Shown here: piece by piece, positions 8,731 to 17,867 of the stretch
Numbering within the stretch: the stretch's first letter is position 1
Layout: every line of letters starts with the position of its first letter
From: SAR202 cluster bacterium
GTDB lineage: Bacteria; Chloroflexota; Dehalococcoidia; Lucifugimonadales; Lucifugimonadaceae
Assembly (NCBI GenBank): GCA_016872495.1
Contig: VGZT01000008.1
Coordinates: forward strand, 1-64,000
Reading direction: 5' to 3'
DNA: 64,000 bases
Notes under the pieces: generated by a model
Told to the model about the DNA's origin: nothing
The model's database searches: none
What the model saw: only the letters and a program-made list of their open reading frames with translations
Translations under genes and position numbers: made by a program

Positions 8731-9639
8731 CTAGGTGTTCGGAATCGCCGGTGCGACCAGGCGCCAGATCTCGTCCATGTCGGACCGGCTCAGCGCCCAG
8801 TCGGCCGCCTTCGCATTCTGCGCGACCTGCTCAGGGGTCTTCGCCCCCACGATGCTCGAGGTCATCGAAGGATGCGCCAGCGTCCATGCGATCGCCAGTT
8901 GAACCAGGTCGTGCCCGCGCGCCATCGCCCAGCTTTCCAGCCCGGGAATTACCCTCCAGACCGCTTCTGCCCTGGCCTGGTCGAACGCGGCATGGCGCGA
9001 TCGCTCGTCATCGGCGGGGAACCGGTGTCCGGGCCGGTACTTCCCGGTGAGCAGTCCTTTCGCGAGGGGCGTATGAGCGATCACGCCGATGCCCTGTTTC
9101 TGGCATTCGGGGAGGATCTCGGCCTCGGCCTCTCTGAAAAGCATGCTGTAGCGCGGCTGTGAACTGTGAATCCGTCCGTAGCTCGCCGCGGCGCGCGTCT
9201 GTTGCGCGGAAAAGTTCGAGATCCCGATGTACCGGATCTTCCCGCGCTCCTGGAGCTTCAGCAGGTCGGCCATCGTTTCACCGATCGGGCGTGACGGATC
9301 CGGGCCATGCAGCTGGTAGAGGTCGATGACGTCGGTCTGCAGGGCCTTCAGGCTGTTCTCGATCGCCGCCGCCATGTGGCTGGCCGCGTGACTGCCGGAG
9401 AGCTTGGTAGCGATGAACGCCCTGTCGCGTCTCCCCTTGAGCGCCTTCCCGATGACGGTCTCGCTCGAGCGATAACCCTCGGCCGTGTCGATGAATGTCA
9501 TGCCGAGGTCCAGAGCCGCGTGGATTGTCGAGATCGCCTGCGGTTCCGGGATGTCTCCCATGCCGCCGCCAAGCGGCCATGCGCCAAGGCACACGACCGG
9601 TACCCGCGGGCCGTTCTTCCCGAGCTGCCTGTACTCCAA
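8731..9639 (-). CDS. Aldo/keto reductase
   Basis: A 302-aa NADPH-type aldo/keto reductase barrel. The catalytic tetrad is complete: Asp51 (FIDTAEGY), Tyr56, Lys79 and His111 (YQLHGPD). The late segment TSSIVGAKTPEQV is the usual cofactor-phosphate binding region. It starts with TTG at 9639 behind GGAGAGGAAG. The spacing suggests an operon with the downstream MFS transporter. Substrate unpredictable; members reduce sugar aldehydes and other carbonyls. Confidence 0.88.
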   Translation of the reverse strand: MEYRQLGKNGPRVPVVCLGAWPLGGGMGDIPEPQAISTIHAALDLGMTFIDTAEGYRSSETVIGKALKGRRDRAFIATKLSGSHAASHMAAAIENSLKALQTDVIDLYQLHGPDPSRPIGETMADLLKLQERGKIRYIGISNFSAQQTRAAASYGRIHSSQPRYSMLFREAEAEILPECQKQGIGVIAHTPLAKGLLTGKYRPGHRFPADDERSRHAAFDQARAEAVWRVIPGLESWAMARGHDLVQLAIAWTLAHPSMTSSIVGAKTPEQVAQNAKAADWALSRSDMDEIWRLVAPAIPNT

Positions 9640-9775
9640 CCTTCCTCTCCTCAGGCGAGGCTTTCACCCCATCATACGGCCGGGCGGAAAGGCTGCCCCT
9701 CGAAATCAGGGTTCATTCAGGCGCCGAGCATAAGCAGACCCGGCCCGGGGCGCCGAGACACGCGGGCAACTGCGG

Positions 9776-10240
9776 TCAGAGTGCGACGATGTGGTGCTTC
9801 CCGGCGCCCCAACCGAGGAGGGGTGCGCCGGGGATCAGGTCGGTGCGCAGCCGATCTGCCCTGGCGTTGAACGCGGACCCTCGGGCGCAGGGACGGCCCG
9901 GGCTGCCGATCGCGCACGTGGCGACGTGGATGCGGGCTGCGTTGACGCGTTCGAGCGCGGTCCGCAGCTCGCCCATCGGGGTGTCCGTGGCGTCGATCGG
10001 GTTGTTCAGTTCCGCCCCGTCCTCCGATTCGTCAGGTTGGCCACGCGGTCGAGATCCCCACGATGACCCCGGACGCCGATCCGCCGCCAGCGAACCGCGC
10101 CGCGGCTGATAGCCCGGACCTGTTCGAGCCAGATGCTCGAAGTGCTTTCGACCTGGACGCGGATGGTGCGGAGGGTGCCAGGAGGCCGCCATTCAGGGGC
10201 AGGATAGGACCTTCGTTTCGTTTTTCGTATCGGCGCCCGC
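9776..10240 (-). pseudogene. Frameshifted fragment of an unidentified gene
   Basis: Two minus-strand frames with strong G/C third-position bias abut near 10025-10045. The upstream one reads ...RTIRVQVESTSS...RGHRGDLDRVANLT; the downstream one continues ...EDGAELNNPIDATD...GWGAGKHHIVAL and stops at 9776. A one-base shift would join them. No intact start is visible and I do not recognise the family. The rest of the roughly 1-kb gap between 9640 and 10640 holds only this and a possible small ORF. Confidence 0.35.
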
Positions 10241-10440
10241 GCGGCGCCCCGGAAGGCCGGCGCGCGAGTCGTCGCACCAGATCTCGGGCATGCCGCCGGG
10301 CCGTGCCAGGTCAACTGCCGGCGGCCTCTCACTGTTTCCGCTGCACTGGTGTATCCCGTGCGGCTGACTGAGAATATAGGCGTCATGCTTGTGCGTGGGC
10401 GATCCATCTCGAAAGATCGTTGGTTAAGTTTTCGTTCTCA

Positions 10441-10566
10441 ATGGGTCTTCGTTCAGTCGAGGTTGTAGTGAACAGATCATCCGCCGTCTTCATATCCGCC
10501 GCTCTGATGCTTGTGATTTCCATAGCGAGCCTGGTCGTCATCTGGGTGACCTTGATACCCGACTAG
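10441..10566 (+). CDS. Possible small single-pass membrane protein
   Basis: A short frame of 41 codons (from ATG 10441) or 32 codons (from GTG 10468) is mostly one hydrophobic helix (VFISAALMLVISIASLVVIW) ending TLIPD. GAGG at 10459-10462 sits five bases before the GTG, favouring the shorter version. There are no homologues I can name. It lies 75 bases upstream of the enolase-superfamily gene on the same strand. Confidence 0.3.
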   Translation: MGLRSVEVVVNRSSAVFISAALMLVISIASLVVIWVTLIPD

Positions 10567-10641
10567 ATCCCACGGACGCGCCGCCCACTTCGCGACCCGC
10601 GATCAGGGTGGGAGACGGCACGCCGGTGTGAGGAGTGTCCG

Positions 10642-11802
10642 GTGAACATCGACCGTGTCTCCGTCTATTCGCTCGAAGCGGAGCTCGAGAAGCCGTTCGG
10701 CTGGTCGCAGCGCTGGACGCGCTCCCGGGGCATGACCGTGGTCCGAATCACGGCCTCCGACGGGACTTCGGGCTGGGGCGAATGCGGCAGTGGTACCGCA
10801 TCCCGGGCGGCCATCGAATCCCTCGCACCACTGATCATCGGAGAGGACGCGCTGGCCCGGGAGCGCGTCTGGCAAACGCTCTTCAACGCCTCCTACCAGG
10901 GGCACGGCTTCGCCGGTGCCAACCTGTCGGCGGTCAGCGCGCTCGACATGGCCCTGTGGGACCTGGCCGGCAGGGCAGCAAACCGGCCGGTCTCCGACCT
11001 CCTGGGCGGTGGCCTCAGGGATTCGATCGCGGTCTACGCCACCGGCCTCTACTACGGCGAGGGAGACTTTCCCGATGCCCTGATCAACGAGGCGGTGGGG
11101 TACGCGGAGCGGGGCTTCTCCGGCATGAAGATGAAGGTGGCCGGCAAGCCGCTATCCGAGGACGTCGAGCGCGTATTCGCGGTCAGGCAGGCCATTGGCC
11201 GGGACCTCCACCTGATGGTCGACGCCAACGAGGGCTACAACGCCGCCACCGCGATCGAATTCGCCCGTCGCGTCGCGGACGCCGACCTTTCGTGGTTCGA
11301 GGAACCGTGTGCGTCATATGACGATTCGGCGAATCTGCAGGTCAACGCCGAGGCCGCCATGCCGATATCTGGCGGTGAGGGGCTGCGGACCCGCCACGAA
11401 TTCGCGGACCGGCTCGCCCGCAGGGTGTTCGACATCATCCAACCGGACGTTGTGAACGTGGGCGGGATCTCGGAGTTGGCGGTCGTCGGAAAGATGGCAA
11501 ACGCCTTCGGCGTCCTGATGAATCCCCATTTCTGGGGCACAGGTATCAGCTTCGCGGCATCCCTCCACGTGGCCGCATGCCAGCCGCCGACTCCGCACTC
11601 GGTCGTATCGGAGCCGTATGTGAACGAACTCGTGCTCGAATTCGACCAGACACCCCACCCTGTCAGGCGTGATCTGACGCCCGGATTCCCGGTCGTGGAC
11701 AGCCGGGTTACCGTGCCAACCGGTCCTGGTCTTGGAGTCGAGGTCGATGAGGCGGCGCTAAAGCGCTATGCCGTCGGGCGGCCGGCGATAGTGAAGGGAT
11801 AG
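10642..11802 (+). CDS. Mandelate racemase/muconate lactonizing enzyme-family protein
   Basis: A 386-aa enolase-superfamily enzyme. The N-terminal capping domain (1-125) is followed by the barrel. Lys163-x-Lys165 (MKMK), Asp194 (VDANEG), Glu220/221 (FEEP) and Glu246 (GGEG) match the base and Mg-ligand positions of the mandelate racemase subgroup, and His296 (NPHFWG) is a likely second base. It would abstract a proton alpha to a carboxylate, as in acid-sugar dehydratases or racemases; the substrate is not predictable. GTG at 10642. A VOC gene starts five bases downstream, which suggests a shared catabolic pathway. Confidence 0.88.
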   Translation: MNIDRVSVYSLEAELEKPFGWSQRWTRSRGMTVVRITASDGTSGWGECGSGTASRAAIESLAPLIIGEDALARERVWQTLFNASYQGHGFAGANLSAVSALDMALWDLAGRAANRPVSDLLGGGLRDSIAVYATGLYYGEGDFPDALINEAVGYAERGFSGMKMKVAGKPLSEDVERVFAVRQAIGRDLHLMVDANEGYNAATAIEFARRVADADLSWFEEPCASYDDSANLQVNAEAAMPISGGEGLRTRHEFADRLARRVFDIIQPDVVNVGGISELAVVGKMANAFGVLMNPHFWGTGISFAASLHVAACQPPTPHSVVSEPYVNELVLEFDQTPHPVRRDLTPGFPVVDSRVTVPTGPGLGVEVDEAALKRYAVGRPAIVKG

Positions 11803-11807
11803 AGGCA

Positions 11808-12239
11808 ATGGTAAGCAGCTTCAACCACACGGGCATCGTGGTCAAGGACGTCGGCAAGATGGTGGCCTTCTACACGGAAGTGCTTGGCCTCAAGAAGCTG
11901 CGCGAGATCGACAGCGTCGCTCCACCGACCGGCGACCACACTGGAATACCCGGCGCCCGTCGCAAGCTCGTGTTCGTCGGATTTCCGGACGGTCACCAGA
12001 TCGAACTCGTGCACTACATCGACCCGCCGAGCCCGCGCGGCCATCTCGACAAACACCAGTTCGGAGCCACGCACATCTGTTTCAACGTCGACGACCTGGC
12101 GTCGTTGCACCGCGCGCTTTCTTCCCGAGGCGTCAAGTTCGTGACGACCCCGAAGTTCCGCGACATGCCGGGCGGGAAGATCGGAATCGTCTACGCGCAA
12201 GACCCCGAGGGCAACTGGCTCGAGTTCATCGAGAGCTAG
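11808..12239 (+). CDS. VOC / glyoxalase-fold protein
   Basis: A 143-aa two-module vicinal-oxygen-chelate protein. Metal-ligand candidates are His7 (NHTGIVV), Glu in HQIELVHY, His in THICFNV and the final Glu in WLEFIE, the pattern of glyoxalase I and methylmalonyl-CoA epimerase relatives. It follows the enolase-superfamily gene by five bases and is almost surely in the same operon, so it may isomerise or cleave a downstream intermediate of the same pathway. The precise reaction is unknown. Confidence 0.82.
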   Translation: MVSSFNHTGIVVKDVGKMVAFYTEVLGLKKLREIDSVAPPTGDHTGIPGARRKLVFVGFPDGHQIELVHYIDPPSPRGHLDKHQFGATHICFNVDDLASLHRALSSRGVKFVTTPKFRDMPGGKIGIVYAQDPEGNWLEFIES

Positions 12240-12303
12240 ATCGATCCCCGTTCGGCGCGGAGCGAGCAATGCTCCAGGAGCGACGGGCGATTGCCAAACG
12301 CCC

Positions 12304-13839
12304 CTACTCCAGGAAGTCGCGCAGCTTGCGGCTGCGCGTCGGATGGCGCAGCTTCCGAAGCGCCTTGGCCTCGATCTGCCGGATGCGCTCCCGGGTCACG
12401 TTGAACTCCCGGCCAACCTCTTCCAGCGTGCGGCTACGCCCGTCCTCAAGGCCGAACCGGAGCTGGAGGACACGGCGTTCTCGCAGCGATAGCGTGCCCA
12501 GCACGTCCTCGACCTGCTCCTTGAGCAGCTGTTGCGACACGACTTCGGCGGGAGCGGTGGCCGTACGGTCCTCGATAAAGTCGCCCAGGTGGCTGTCCTG
12601 TTCTTCCCCGATCGGGGTCTCCAGCGAGACGGGCACCTGCGAGATCTTGAGGATCTCGCGCACCTTGTCGGTCGGCAGCTCCATGGCTTTTGCGATCTCT
12701 TCGACGGTCGGCTCGCGCCCGTACTCCTGGACTAGCCGTCGGCTCACCCTGAGCAGCTTGTTGATCGTTTCCACCATGTGGACCGGGACCCGGATGGTCC
12801 TGGCCTGATCGGCGATCGAGCGCGTCAGCGCCTGGCGGATCCACCATGTCGCGTAGGTGGAGAACTTGAAGCCCTTCCGGTACTCGAACTTCTCGACGGC
12901 CCTGATCAGGCCGATGTTTCCTTCCTGGATCAGGTCGAGCAGGGCCATGCCGCGGCCGATGTACTTCTTGGCGACGCTGACGACGAGGCGAAGGTTCGCC
13001 TCCGCAAGGTGTCGCTCAGCTTTTTCGCCCTCGTCCCTGAGGCGGGCGAGGTGCGAGTTGAAAAGCAGGCCGTACATGTCCAGTCGACCATCGAAATCTT
13101 CTTTGTCGACCTGTTTCTGGAGCTGCTTCAGGGTTGGGTCGCCGTCCAGTGCGTTCAGGACCTCGATCGGGAGCAGGCGGGAGAGCACCGAGACCTGCAC
13201 GATCATTGGCTGGACCTGTGCCAGCTCCACCTGAAGGGAATCCTGCAGGTACTTGACGAGTTGCTCGTTGTCGGGGCCGTCGATCAGCGATCGAAGCTCC
13301 GGATCGGTCATGAGGACCGACAGCGGCAGATCCCCCCGCAGGCCGACGAAACGCGAGATCGCGGAGGAGACCTGCTGCAACCCGGACAGGCGGACAAGGA
13401 TTTCCTTGACGACTGCGCTCGCGCGCGGCGTTCGCCCCTGCGGCTCGCCGATCGCCGCTTCGATGATGTCGAGGTGCTTCTCCAGCTCCATCGCCCGGGC
13501 CAGGACGCGCTCGTCTTCGGCGGTCAGGAGGTCGACACCACCGATCTCGCGCAGATACATGCGGACCGGGTCGTCGGTGACATCCGCGTCGAGCGCGGCC
13601 GGTCCCAGTTCCTCGGCAGCGCGGGCCGCCTCCTGCTCTGCGGCGCGCGTGGCCTCCCAGTGGTCCAGTTCGGAGGCGGTCAGCACCTCCGAAGCGTTGG
13701 TCATCGTCGCAGCTTCGGGGTTGTCGGGGTCGTATTCGTCCCCTACCGCCGGAGGCGTGTAGTTGACAAGCCGCGAATCGCGTGCGAGGTCGTCCGTTCC
13801 GATGCCCTCGGCGCCTGGCTTACGAGCTCTCTTAACCAT
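12304..13839 (-). CDS. rpoD: RNA polymerase primary sigma factor (sigma-70)
   Basis: A 511-aa group 1 sigma factor. Region 1.2 ([17 protein letters not shown]) is near residue 90, region 2 ([19 protein letters not shown], then [22 protein letters not shown]) is near 280-330, region 3 follows, and region 4 ([14 protein letters not shown], then [17 protein letters not shown]) is at the C-terminus. The acidic, Ala-rich N-terminal 80 residues fit a region 1.1-like extension. It sets promoter recognition for housekeeping genes. dnaG, the common neighbour of rpoD, is not visible upstream. ATG at 13839 has only a weak GAGG upstream. Confidence 0.95.
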   Translation of the reverse strand: MVKRARKPGAEGIGTDDLARDSRLVNYTPPAVGDEYDPDNPEAATMTNASEVLTASELDHWEATRAAEQEAARAAEELGPAALDADVTDDPVRMYLREIGGVDLLTAEDERVLARAMELEKHLDIIEAAIGEPQGRTPRASAVVKEILVRLSGLQQVSSAISRFVGLRGDLPLSVLMTDPELRSLIDGPDNEQLVKYLQDSLQVELAQVQPMIVQVSVLSRLLPIEVLNALDGDPTLKQLQKQVDKEDFDGRLDMYGLLFNSHLARLRDEGEKAERHLAEANLRLVVSVAKKYIGRGMALLDLIQEGNIGLIRAVEKFEYRKGFKFSTYATWWIRQALTRSIADQARTIRVPVHMVETINKLLRVSRRLVQEYGREPTVEEIAKAMELPTDKVREILKISQVPVSLETPIGEEQDSHLGDFIEDRTATAPAEVVSQQLLKEQVEDVLGTLSLRERRVLQLRFGLEDGRSRTLEEVGREFNVTRERIRQIEAKALRKLRHPTRSRKLRDFLE

Positions 13840-13980
13840 GATGTGGAGTCGCCTCGTTACCGGGCTGCGCTTCCCGGTCCGTGCATGCGTGTTCCTCTCC
13901 TATCTGGAGGCAGGAACGGCCGCCGTAAGAATAGACCACACCATCGGAGCGGTAAAGCTGCCGCGCGCCCAACCAGGCCG

Positions 13981-14319
13981 GAGGCTTCCCCCCAGGCCCG
14001 GAGCGCCTTCGCCGGCGAGTCGAAAAGCAGCACCGATCACCCGGTCGTCCAGAGGACGCTCCGGCTGCACGGTTCGACCAGGATCTCCGATCGCCCGGGC
14101 GACGTCGACGCGCTCGCCGTCGCGTCGGGCCTCGTCAGGCTCGCCGGGGATACGGGCCTGTCAGCTGACCTGTGGGAGGCCCAGAAGAAGATGATCGCAT
14201 CGATCTCGGACGCCCTGCCGTCGCAGAAGGAAAAGGCCGGCAGTGGCGACCTGAACTCGGCTCGCTGGATCGAACGCCTTTCCGCGCTCGGCGGCCTGCT
14301 GCACCTGAGGGTCCACTGA
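13981..14319 (+). pseudogene. 3' remnant of an unidentified gene
   Basis: This plus-strand frame from about 13981 to a TGA at 14319 has almost entirely G/C third positions and reads like a real C-terminus (DVDALAVASGLVRLAGDTG, DLWEAQKKMI, then RWIERLSALGGLLHLRVH). No start or upstream body exists, because the frame runs back antisense into rpoD. The DLWEAQ...LG-L pattern faintly recalls DUF3536/GH57-type C-termini; this is a guess. The remainder of 13840-14543 shows no gene. Confidence 0.35.
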
Positions 14320-14479
14320 TCGTGAGACGACTCCGCACGCAGGCTTGCGCGCAGCACCGAGCGAGGACCCCTGGCTTGAGTCGATGCCGCAGAATGTACC
14401 CGGCGCCACCGATCAGCATCCAGACTGGCGGCCACGCGCTCGGCAACGTTCGTCGCGCCAGGGCCCGGTTGCGGAGGGC

Positions 14480-14509
14480 TTGAATCCGACTCTCGCGATT
14501 TAGCGTAAT
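14480..14509 (+). promoter_or_regulatory. Candidate sigma70 promoter of the DNRLRE lipoprotein
   Basis: TTGAAT at 14480-14485 and CGTAAT at 14504-14509 are 18 bases apart, 34 bases before the lipoprotein start. Each hexamer matches the consensus at four or more positions. No experimental support. Confidence 0.3.
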
Positions 14510-14543
14510 AGCGCCGGTAGAACATCTATCCAGGGGTGAAGGT

Positions 14544-15728
14544 ATGGGGCTGCGCATCCTGGTCACGGTTCTTGCATTAATGGCCATGGGGCTGGTCGTC
14601 TCTTGCGGCGGCGAAGTCCCTCCGACGGCGACTCCGGCCCCTGCGGCGTCCCAGCCGACCACCGTCCCGCCCACCAGTATTCCGCCCACGTCCACCCCGG
14701 CGCCGTCCCCGACGGCCCGGCCGGTGGCCACCGCCACGCTGGCCCCAGCGCCCACCGCCACCGCCACGCCGGCCCCAGCGCCGACCGCCACCGCCACGCC
14801 GGCCCCACCGCCCACCGCCACCGCCACCTCGGCCCCGGCGCCGCCCGCCACCGCCACGCCGGCCCCAGCGCCGACCGCCACCGCCACGCCGGCCCCAGTG
14901 CCGACCGCCACCGCCACGCCGGCCCCGGCGCCGACGGCCACCGCCACGCCGGCCCCAGCGCCGACGGCCACCGCCAGGCCGGCCCCAGCGCCGACCGCTA
15001 CCCCGGCACAGCCATCGCCGACGCCCGCGACCACACCCGGAGGACCAACCAGCACACCTGCGTCGCCGACGGCCACGCCGACTGCGCCGGTGCAGAGCGC
15101 TCCCACCGCCACACCGACCCTGCCAACGGCCACCCCGGCAGCACCGGGATCACAGGGCGTCGAGAAGACGGTGACGCTCACCGCGTCCAGGGACGCGCCG
15201 CTGTTCGTCGGATCTCCTGATAGCAACCACACCGGCGACCCCAATCTGTTCGTGGGTCGCACGCGCATGGGCGATGTGCGGCGGGCCATGGTGGCGTTCG
15301 ACATCTCCGGCGCCATCCCGGCCGGATCGAAGATCAAGTCGGTCAAGCTACGCATGTCGGTCGACAAGACCCATCCAGGCGGTCAACCTGTCGGTCTGCA
15401 TCGGATCACCGCCGAGTGGGCGGAGTCGGCCTCGTGGAACAACCGCCAGCCGGGCGTGAAATGGGCCAAGGGGGGCGGCGACTTCGCGGCAACCGCCAGC
15501 GCCACGACCAACGTTTCTGGCCAGCTGCAAGGACTGTTCCCACAGGTCTGGGACTCGGCCGGGCTCAGCGCGGACGTCCAGGGCTGGCTGGATGCACCGG
15601 CCACGAATGCGGGCTGGGTCCTGATCGGGGCCGAAGGGCTTGATCAGTCGGTCAAGCGCTTCGCCAGCAGGGAAGCCAGCGACGTCAACTCACGCCCCAC
15701 GCTCATCGTCACCTTCACCGCGCCGTGA
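14544..15728 (+). CDS. Lipoprotein with Pro/Thr/Ala repeat linker and DNRLRE (CBM96-like) domain
   Basis: A 394-aa protein. Signal peptide with lipobox VVSC near residue 21; about 180 residues of Pro/Ala/Thr linker built on a ten-residue repeat; then a DNRLRE-type beta-sandwich (about 210-394), recognised from SRDAPLFVGSPDSNHTGDPNLFVGR-like strands, RRAMVAFDISG, the hydrophobic SVKLRMSV and the closing SRPTLIVTF. DNRLRE domains are found on secreted glycan-binding and adhesive proteins. GAAGG precedes the ATG. The architecture parallels the lipoprotein at 1.7-3.3 kb: anchor, stiff linker, binding domain. Confidence 0.82.
   Translation: MGLRILVTVLALMAMGLVVSCGGEVPPTATPAPAASQPTTVPPTSIPPTSTPAPSPTARPVATATLAPAPTATATPAPAPTATATPAPPPTATATSAPAPPATATPAPAPTATATPAPVPTATATPAPAPTATATPAPAPTATARPAPAPTATPAQPSPTPATTPGGPTSTPASPTATPTAPVQSAPTATPTLPTATPAAPGSQGVEKTVTLTASRDAPLFVGSPDSNHTGDPNLFVGRTRMGDVRRAMVAFDISGAIPAGSKIKSVKLRMSVDKTHPGGQPVGLHRITAEWAESASWNNRQPGVKWAKGGGDFAATASATTNVSGQLQGLFPQVWDSAGLSADVQGWLDAPATNAGWVLIGAEGLDQSVKRFASREASDVNSRPTLIVTFTAP
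14731..15000. repeat. 30-bp tandem repeat, nine copies
   Basis: Consecutive 30-bp units from 14731 to 15000 encode the Ala-Pro-Thr linker of the DNRLRE lipoprotein. Copies differ by only a few bases (a few third-position changes plus GCG/CCG swaps), so the array looks recently expanded. Confidence 0.9.
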
Positions 15729-15795
15729 CCGGCTGACGTTCAACCGGCGAGGAGCAGGCTGACCGGGTGCCACCCGTCAGCTCTTCGAGGGTCAG

Positions 15796-15815
15796 CTCTG
15801 TCAAACGTGACAGAG
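15796..15815. repeat. 8-bp inverted repeat with 4-base loop
   Basis: CTCTGTCA (15796-15803) and TGACAGAG (15808-15815) flank AACG. It lies 68 bases after the lipoprotein stop and 225 before the dehydrogenase; no T-run follows. It could be an operator or an mRNA hairpin. Otherwise the 311-bp gap 15729-16040 shows no gene. Confidence 0.45.
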
Positions 15816-16040
15816 GTTCGTTGGACCGCCCCGCGCAGCTGTGAGAGAGCAATCGCGGCGAGCGGCAGGCAGGTGGCGGGGCCTCGTCGTTGCTGCTCGT
15901 CCGGTACCGGTACGACCTGCTGTCCGCTCGTCACGGGCCTGACGTAACAAAGTCGGCTTCTAAGCCCGTATCATCAGCGCAGCGCGCCGTCCGCGCGCGC
16001 CGGCCCCTTCCATATGGCGGCCGGGGAACCGGAGGCCCAC

Positions 16041-17096
16041 ATGCGAGCTGCGCGTTTCTACGGTGGCAAAGACATCCGGGTCGAGGAGATCCCGGTGCCT
16101 GAGCCAGGGCCCGGCGAGGTACTGGTTCGCATCCGCTCGGCAGGGATCTGTGGGAGCGACCTCCACAACTACCGGGGCAACCGGGCGTCGGTGTTCACCC
16201 CGCCCTGGGAGCAAGGCCACGAGCTGGCCGGCGAGGTCGCCGGGCTGGGCAAGGACGTCACCGGCCTCAAGATCGGCCAGCGTATCGCGATTGAAGGTGA
16301 GCACCTGGTGGGGTGCGGGGTGTGCCGCCACTGCCTGGCCGGCGACAACCATATCTGTCCGACCAGGGGGTTTGTGAACGGCCAGCGGCATGGCAGCCAT
16401 GGCTTTTCCGAATACGACGTCTGCGTGGCAAGGAACTGCCATCCATTGCCCCACAACGTCTCCTGTGACGAGGCCGTTCTGCTCGACTCCTACGCCTGCG
16501 CTGTTCACGTCCTGAACCGCGCGCCCCTGCACGTGACCGACACCCTCGCGATCATCGGCACGGGCGCGATCGGGCTCACGCTCGGCCAGGTGGCCAGGGT
16601 GTACGGCGCAAGACGGGTGATCATGATCGGGACGCGGGCGGCGCCTCTGCGGATCGCGCAGAACTGCGGCGCCGCAGATGAGGTCGTTGCCATCGAGGAC
16701 GGCGATCCGGTCGCCGCGGTAATGAAGCTGACCGACGGCCAGGGGGCGGACGCCGTGATCGAGACCGTAGGCGGCAATGCTCAGATCCTGGCGCAGGCGA
16801 TGGCGCTGGCACGCCGGGGCGGCACCGTCTCGGTGATGGGCGTGTTCACCGCCCCGCAGACCATTGATCCCTCGCTTGGCTTCAGCCGCGAGCTAACGGT
16901 CAAGTGGTCGAACAGCCTCTCGTCCTGGCACGGCATCTCCGAGTTCCGTACGGCGATCGATCTGGTCTCGAGCGGCCGCTTGCTGGCGGCGCCGATCATC
17001 ACGCATCACTTCCCGCTGGAGAAGATCGCGGAGGCGTTCGCTGCCACCGACGACAAGCGCAGTTCAGGCGCGATCAGGGTGGTCGTGCACGCCTAG
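16041..17096 (+). CDS. Zinc-dependent alcohol dehydrogenase (MDR superfamily)
   Basis: A 351-aa medium-chain dehydrogenase. Catalytic zinc ligands are Cys37 (AGICGSDLH) and His60-Glu61 (GHE); the structural zinc loop has four Cys (GCGVCRHC...HIC); the NAD(P) motif is GTGAIG near residue 180. It resembles L-threonine/sorbitol/galactitol dehydrogenase-type polyol enzymes, but the substrate is not determined. GGAGG lies six bases before ATG 16041; an upstream in-frame ATG at 16014 lacks a site. It ends just before a convergent methyltransferase gene. Confidence 0.87.
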   Translation: MRAARFYGGKDIRVEEIPVPEPGPGEVLVRIRSAGICGSDLHNYRGNRASVFTPPWEQGHELAGEVAGLGKDVTGLKIGQRIAIEGEHLVGCGVCRHCLAGDNHICPTRGFVNGQRHGSHGFSEYDVCVARNCHPLPHNVSCDEAVLLDSYACAVHVLNRAPLHVTDTLAIIGTGAIGLTLGQVARVYGARRVIMIGTRAAPLRIAQNCGAADEVVAIEDGDPVAAVMKLTDGQGADAVIETVGGNAQILAQAMALARRGGTVSVMGVFTAPQTIDPSLGFSRELTVKWSNSLSSWHGISEFRTAIDLVSSGRLLAAPIITHHFPLEKIAEAFAATDDKRSSGAIRVVVHA

Positions 17097-17102
17097 CGGC
17101 GC

Positions 17103-17867
17103 TCAGGCCTTGCGGGCGACGATGAACAGTCGCTTGAAAGGGAAGATCGTGGTGCCGTCGTCCTGCTTCGGGTAGGCCTTGGCTACCAGGGCCCCGTAGG
17201 CCGACTCGAATTCGTCTCGTTCCTTCCCATCGAGAGCCTCGAGCAAGGGGCGAAGCCAGGTGCCCTTGGTCCATTCCTTCACGGGATTTTCGCCGCGCAG
17301 GATCTGCAGGTATTCGGTCTCCCAGACATCGAGCCAGCTCGCCACGGGAGCGAGGATGCGAACGTACGAGGATGGCGGAGCAACCGGCGCGGGCCTCAGG
17401 AGCGGCTGGAGGCTCCGGCGCCATGGCCCCGCGCGGGCGGCCTCTGCCATGGCGGTGTGCGAAGGCGCGCCGAAGTTGCGCGGCATCTGCACGGCAAGCA
17501 CTCCTCCGGGGGCCAGGGCGCCCATGAGCTTCGGGAAGAGCTCCTCGTGCCCACCAACCCAGTGAAGTGCCGCGTTCGAAAAGATGAGGTCTGCCGGCCG
17601 GTCGGGTCGCCACGCGCCGATGTCGGCTTGCTGCCACGCAATGCGCGGCGAGGCGGTCGCCCTGTCGAGCATCTCGCTCGAGTTGTCGACGGCGGTGACG
17701 CGTGCGGCGGGCCAGCGCTGAGCGAGCAACGTGGTCACGCTGCCGGTGCCGGCGCCGAGGTCAAAGACGCTGCCGGGCGATTCGAGATCGATGCGATTCA
17801 GCAGGTCGAGCGCCGGGCGCAGGCGGTGGTCCGCGAACTTCAGGTACTGGGCAGGGTCCCAGGGCAC
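17103..17867 (-). CDS. tam: Class I SAM methyltransferase, trans-aconitate 2-methyltransferase-like
   Basis: A 254-aa methyltransferase. Motif I is VFDLGAGTGSVT; the Asp of VTAVDNSSEML binds the SAM ribose; ADLIFSNAALHWV and ALAPGGVLAVQMP complete the fold and closely follow the Tam pattern, including the N-terminal WDPAQYLKFADHRLRPALDLL. Expected reaction: methylation of trans-aconitate, a spontaneous by-product of aconitate that inhibits the TCA cycle. I start at GTG 17867 because AGGAAAGGAAGG precedes it and the family begins at this point; an ATG at 17921 would add 18 unrelated residues. Confidence 0.8.
   Translation of the reverse strand: MPWDPAQYLKFADHRLRPALDLLNRIDLESPGSVFDLGAGTGSVTTLLAQRWPAARVTAVDNSSEMLDRATASPRIAWQQADIGAWRPDRPADLIFSNAALHWVGGHEELFPKLMGALAPGGVLAVQMPRNFGAPSHTAMAEAARAGPWRRSLQPLLRPAPVAPPSSYVRILAPVASWLDVWETEYLQILRGENPVKEWTKGTWLRPLLEALDGKERDEFESAYGALVAKAYPKQDDGTTIFPFKRLFIVARKA

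Noticed and set aside
12250-12290. Weak hairpin between the VOC gene and rpoD
   Set aside because: Stem of only four to five pairs and no T-run; not enough to call a terminator.
12778-14319. Long 513-codon plus-strand frame opposite rpoD
   Set aside because: Most of it is the antisense shadow of rpoD; only the last ~110 codons outside rpoD look coding and are reported as a fragment.
14135-15367. 410-codon minus-strand Gly/Ala/Val-repeat frame
   Set aside because: Reverse reading of the 30-bp repeat array of the DNRLRE lipoprotein.
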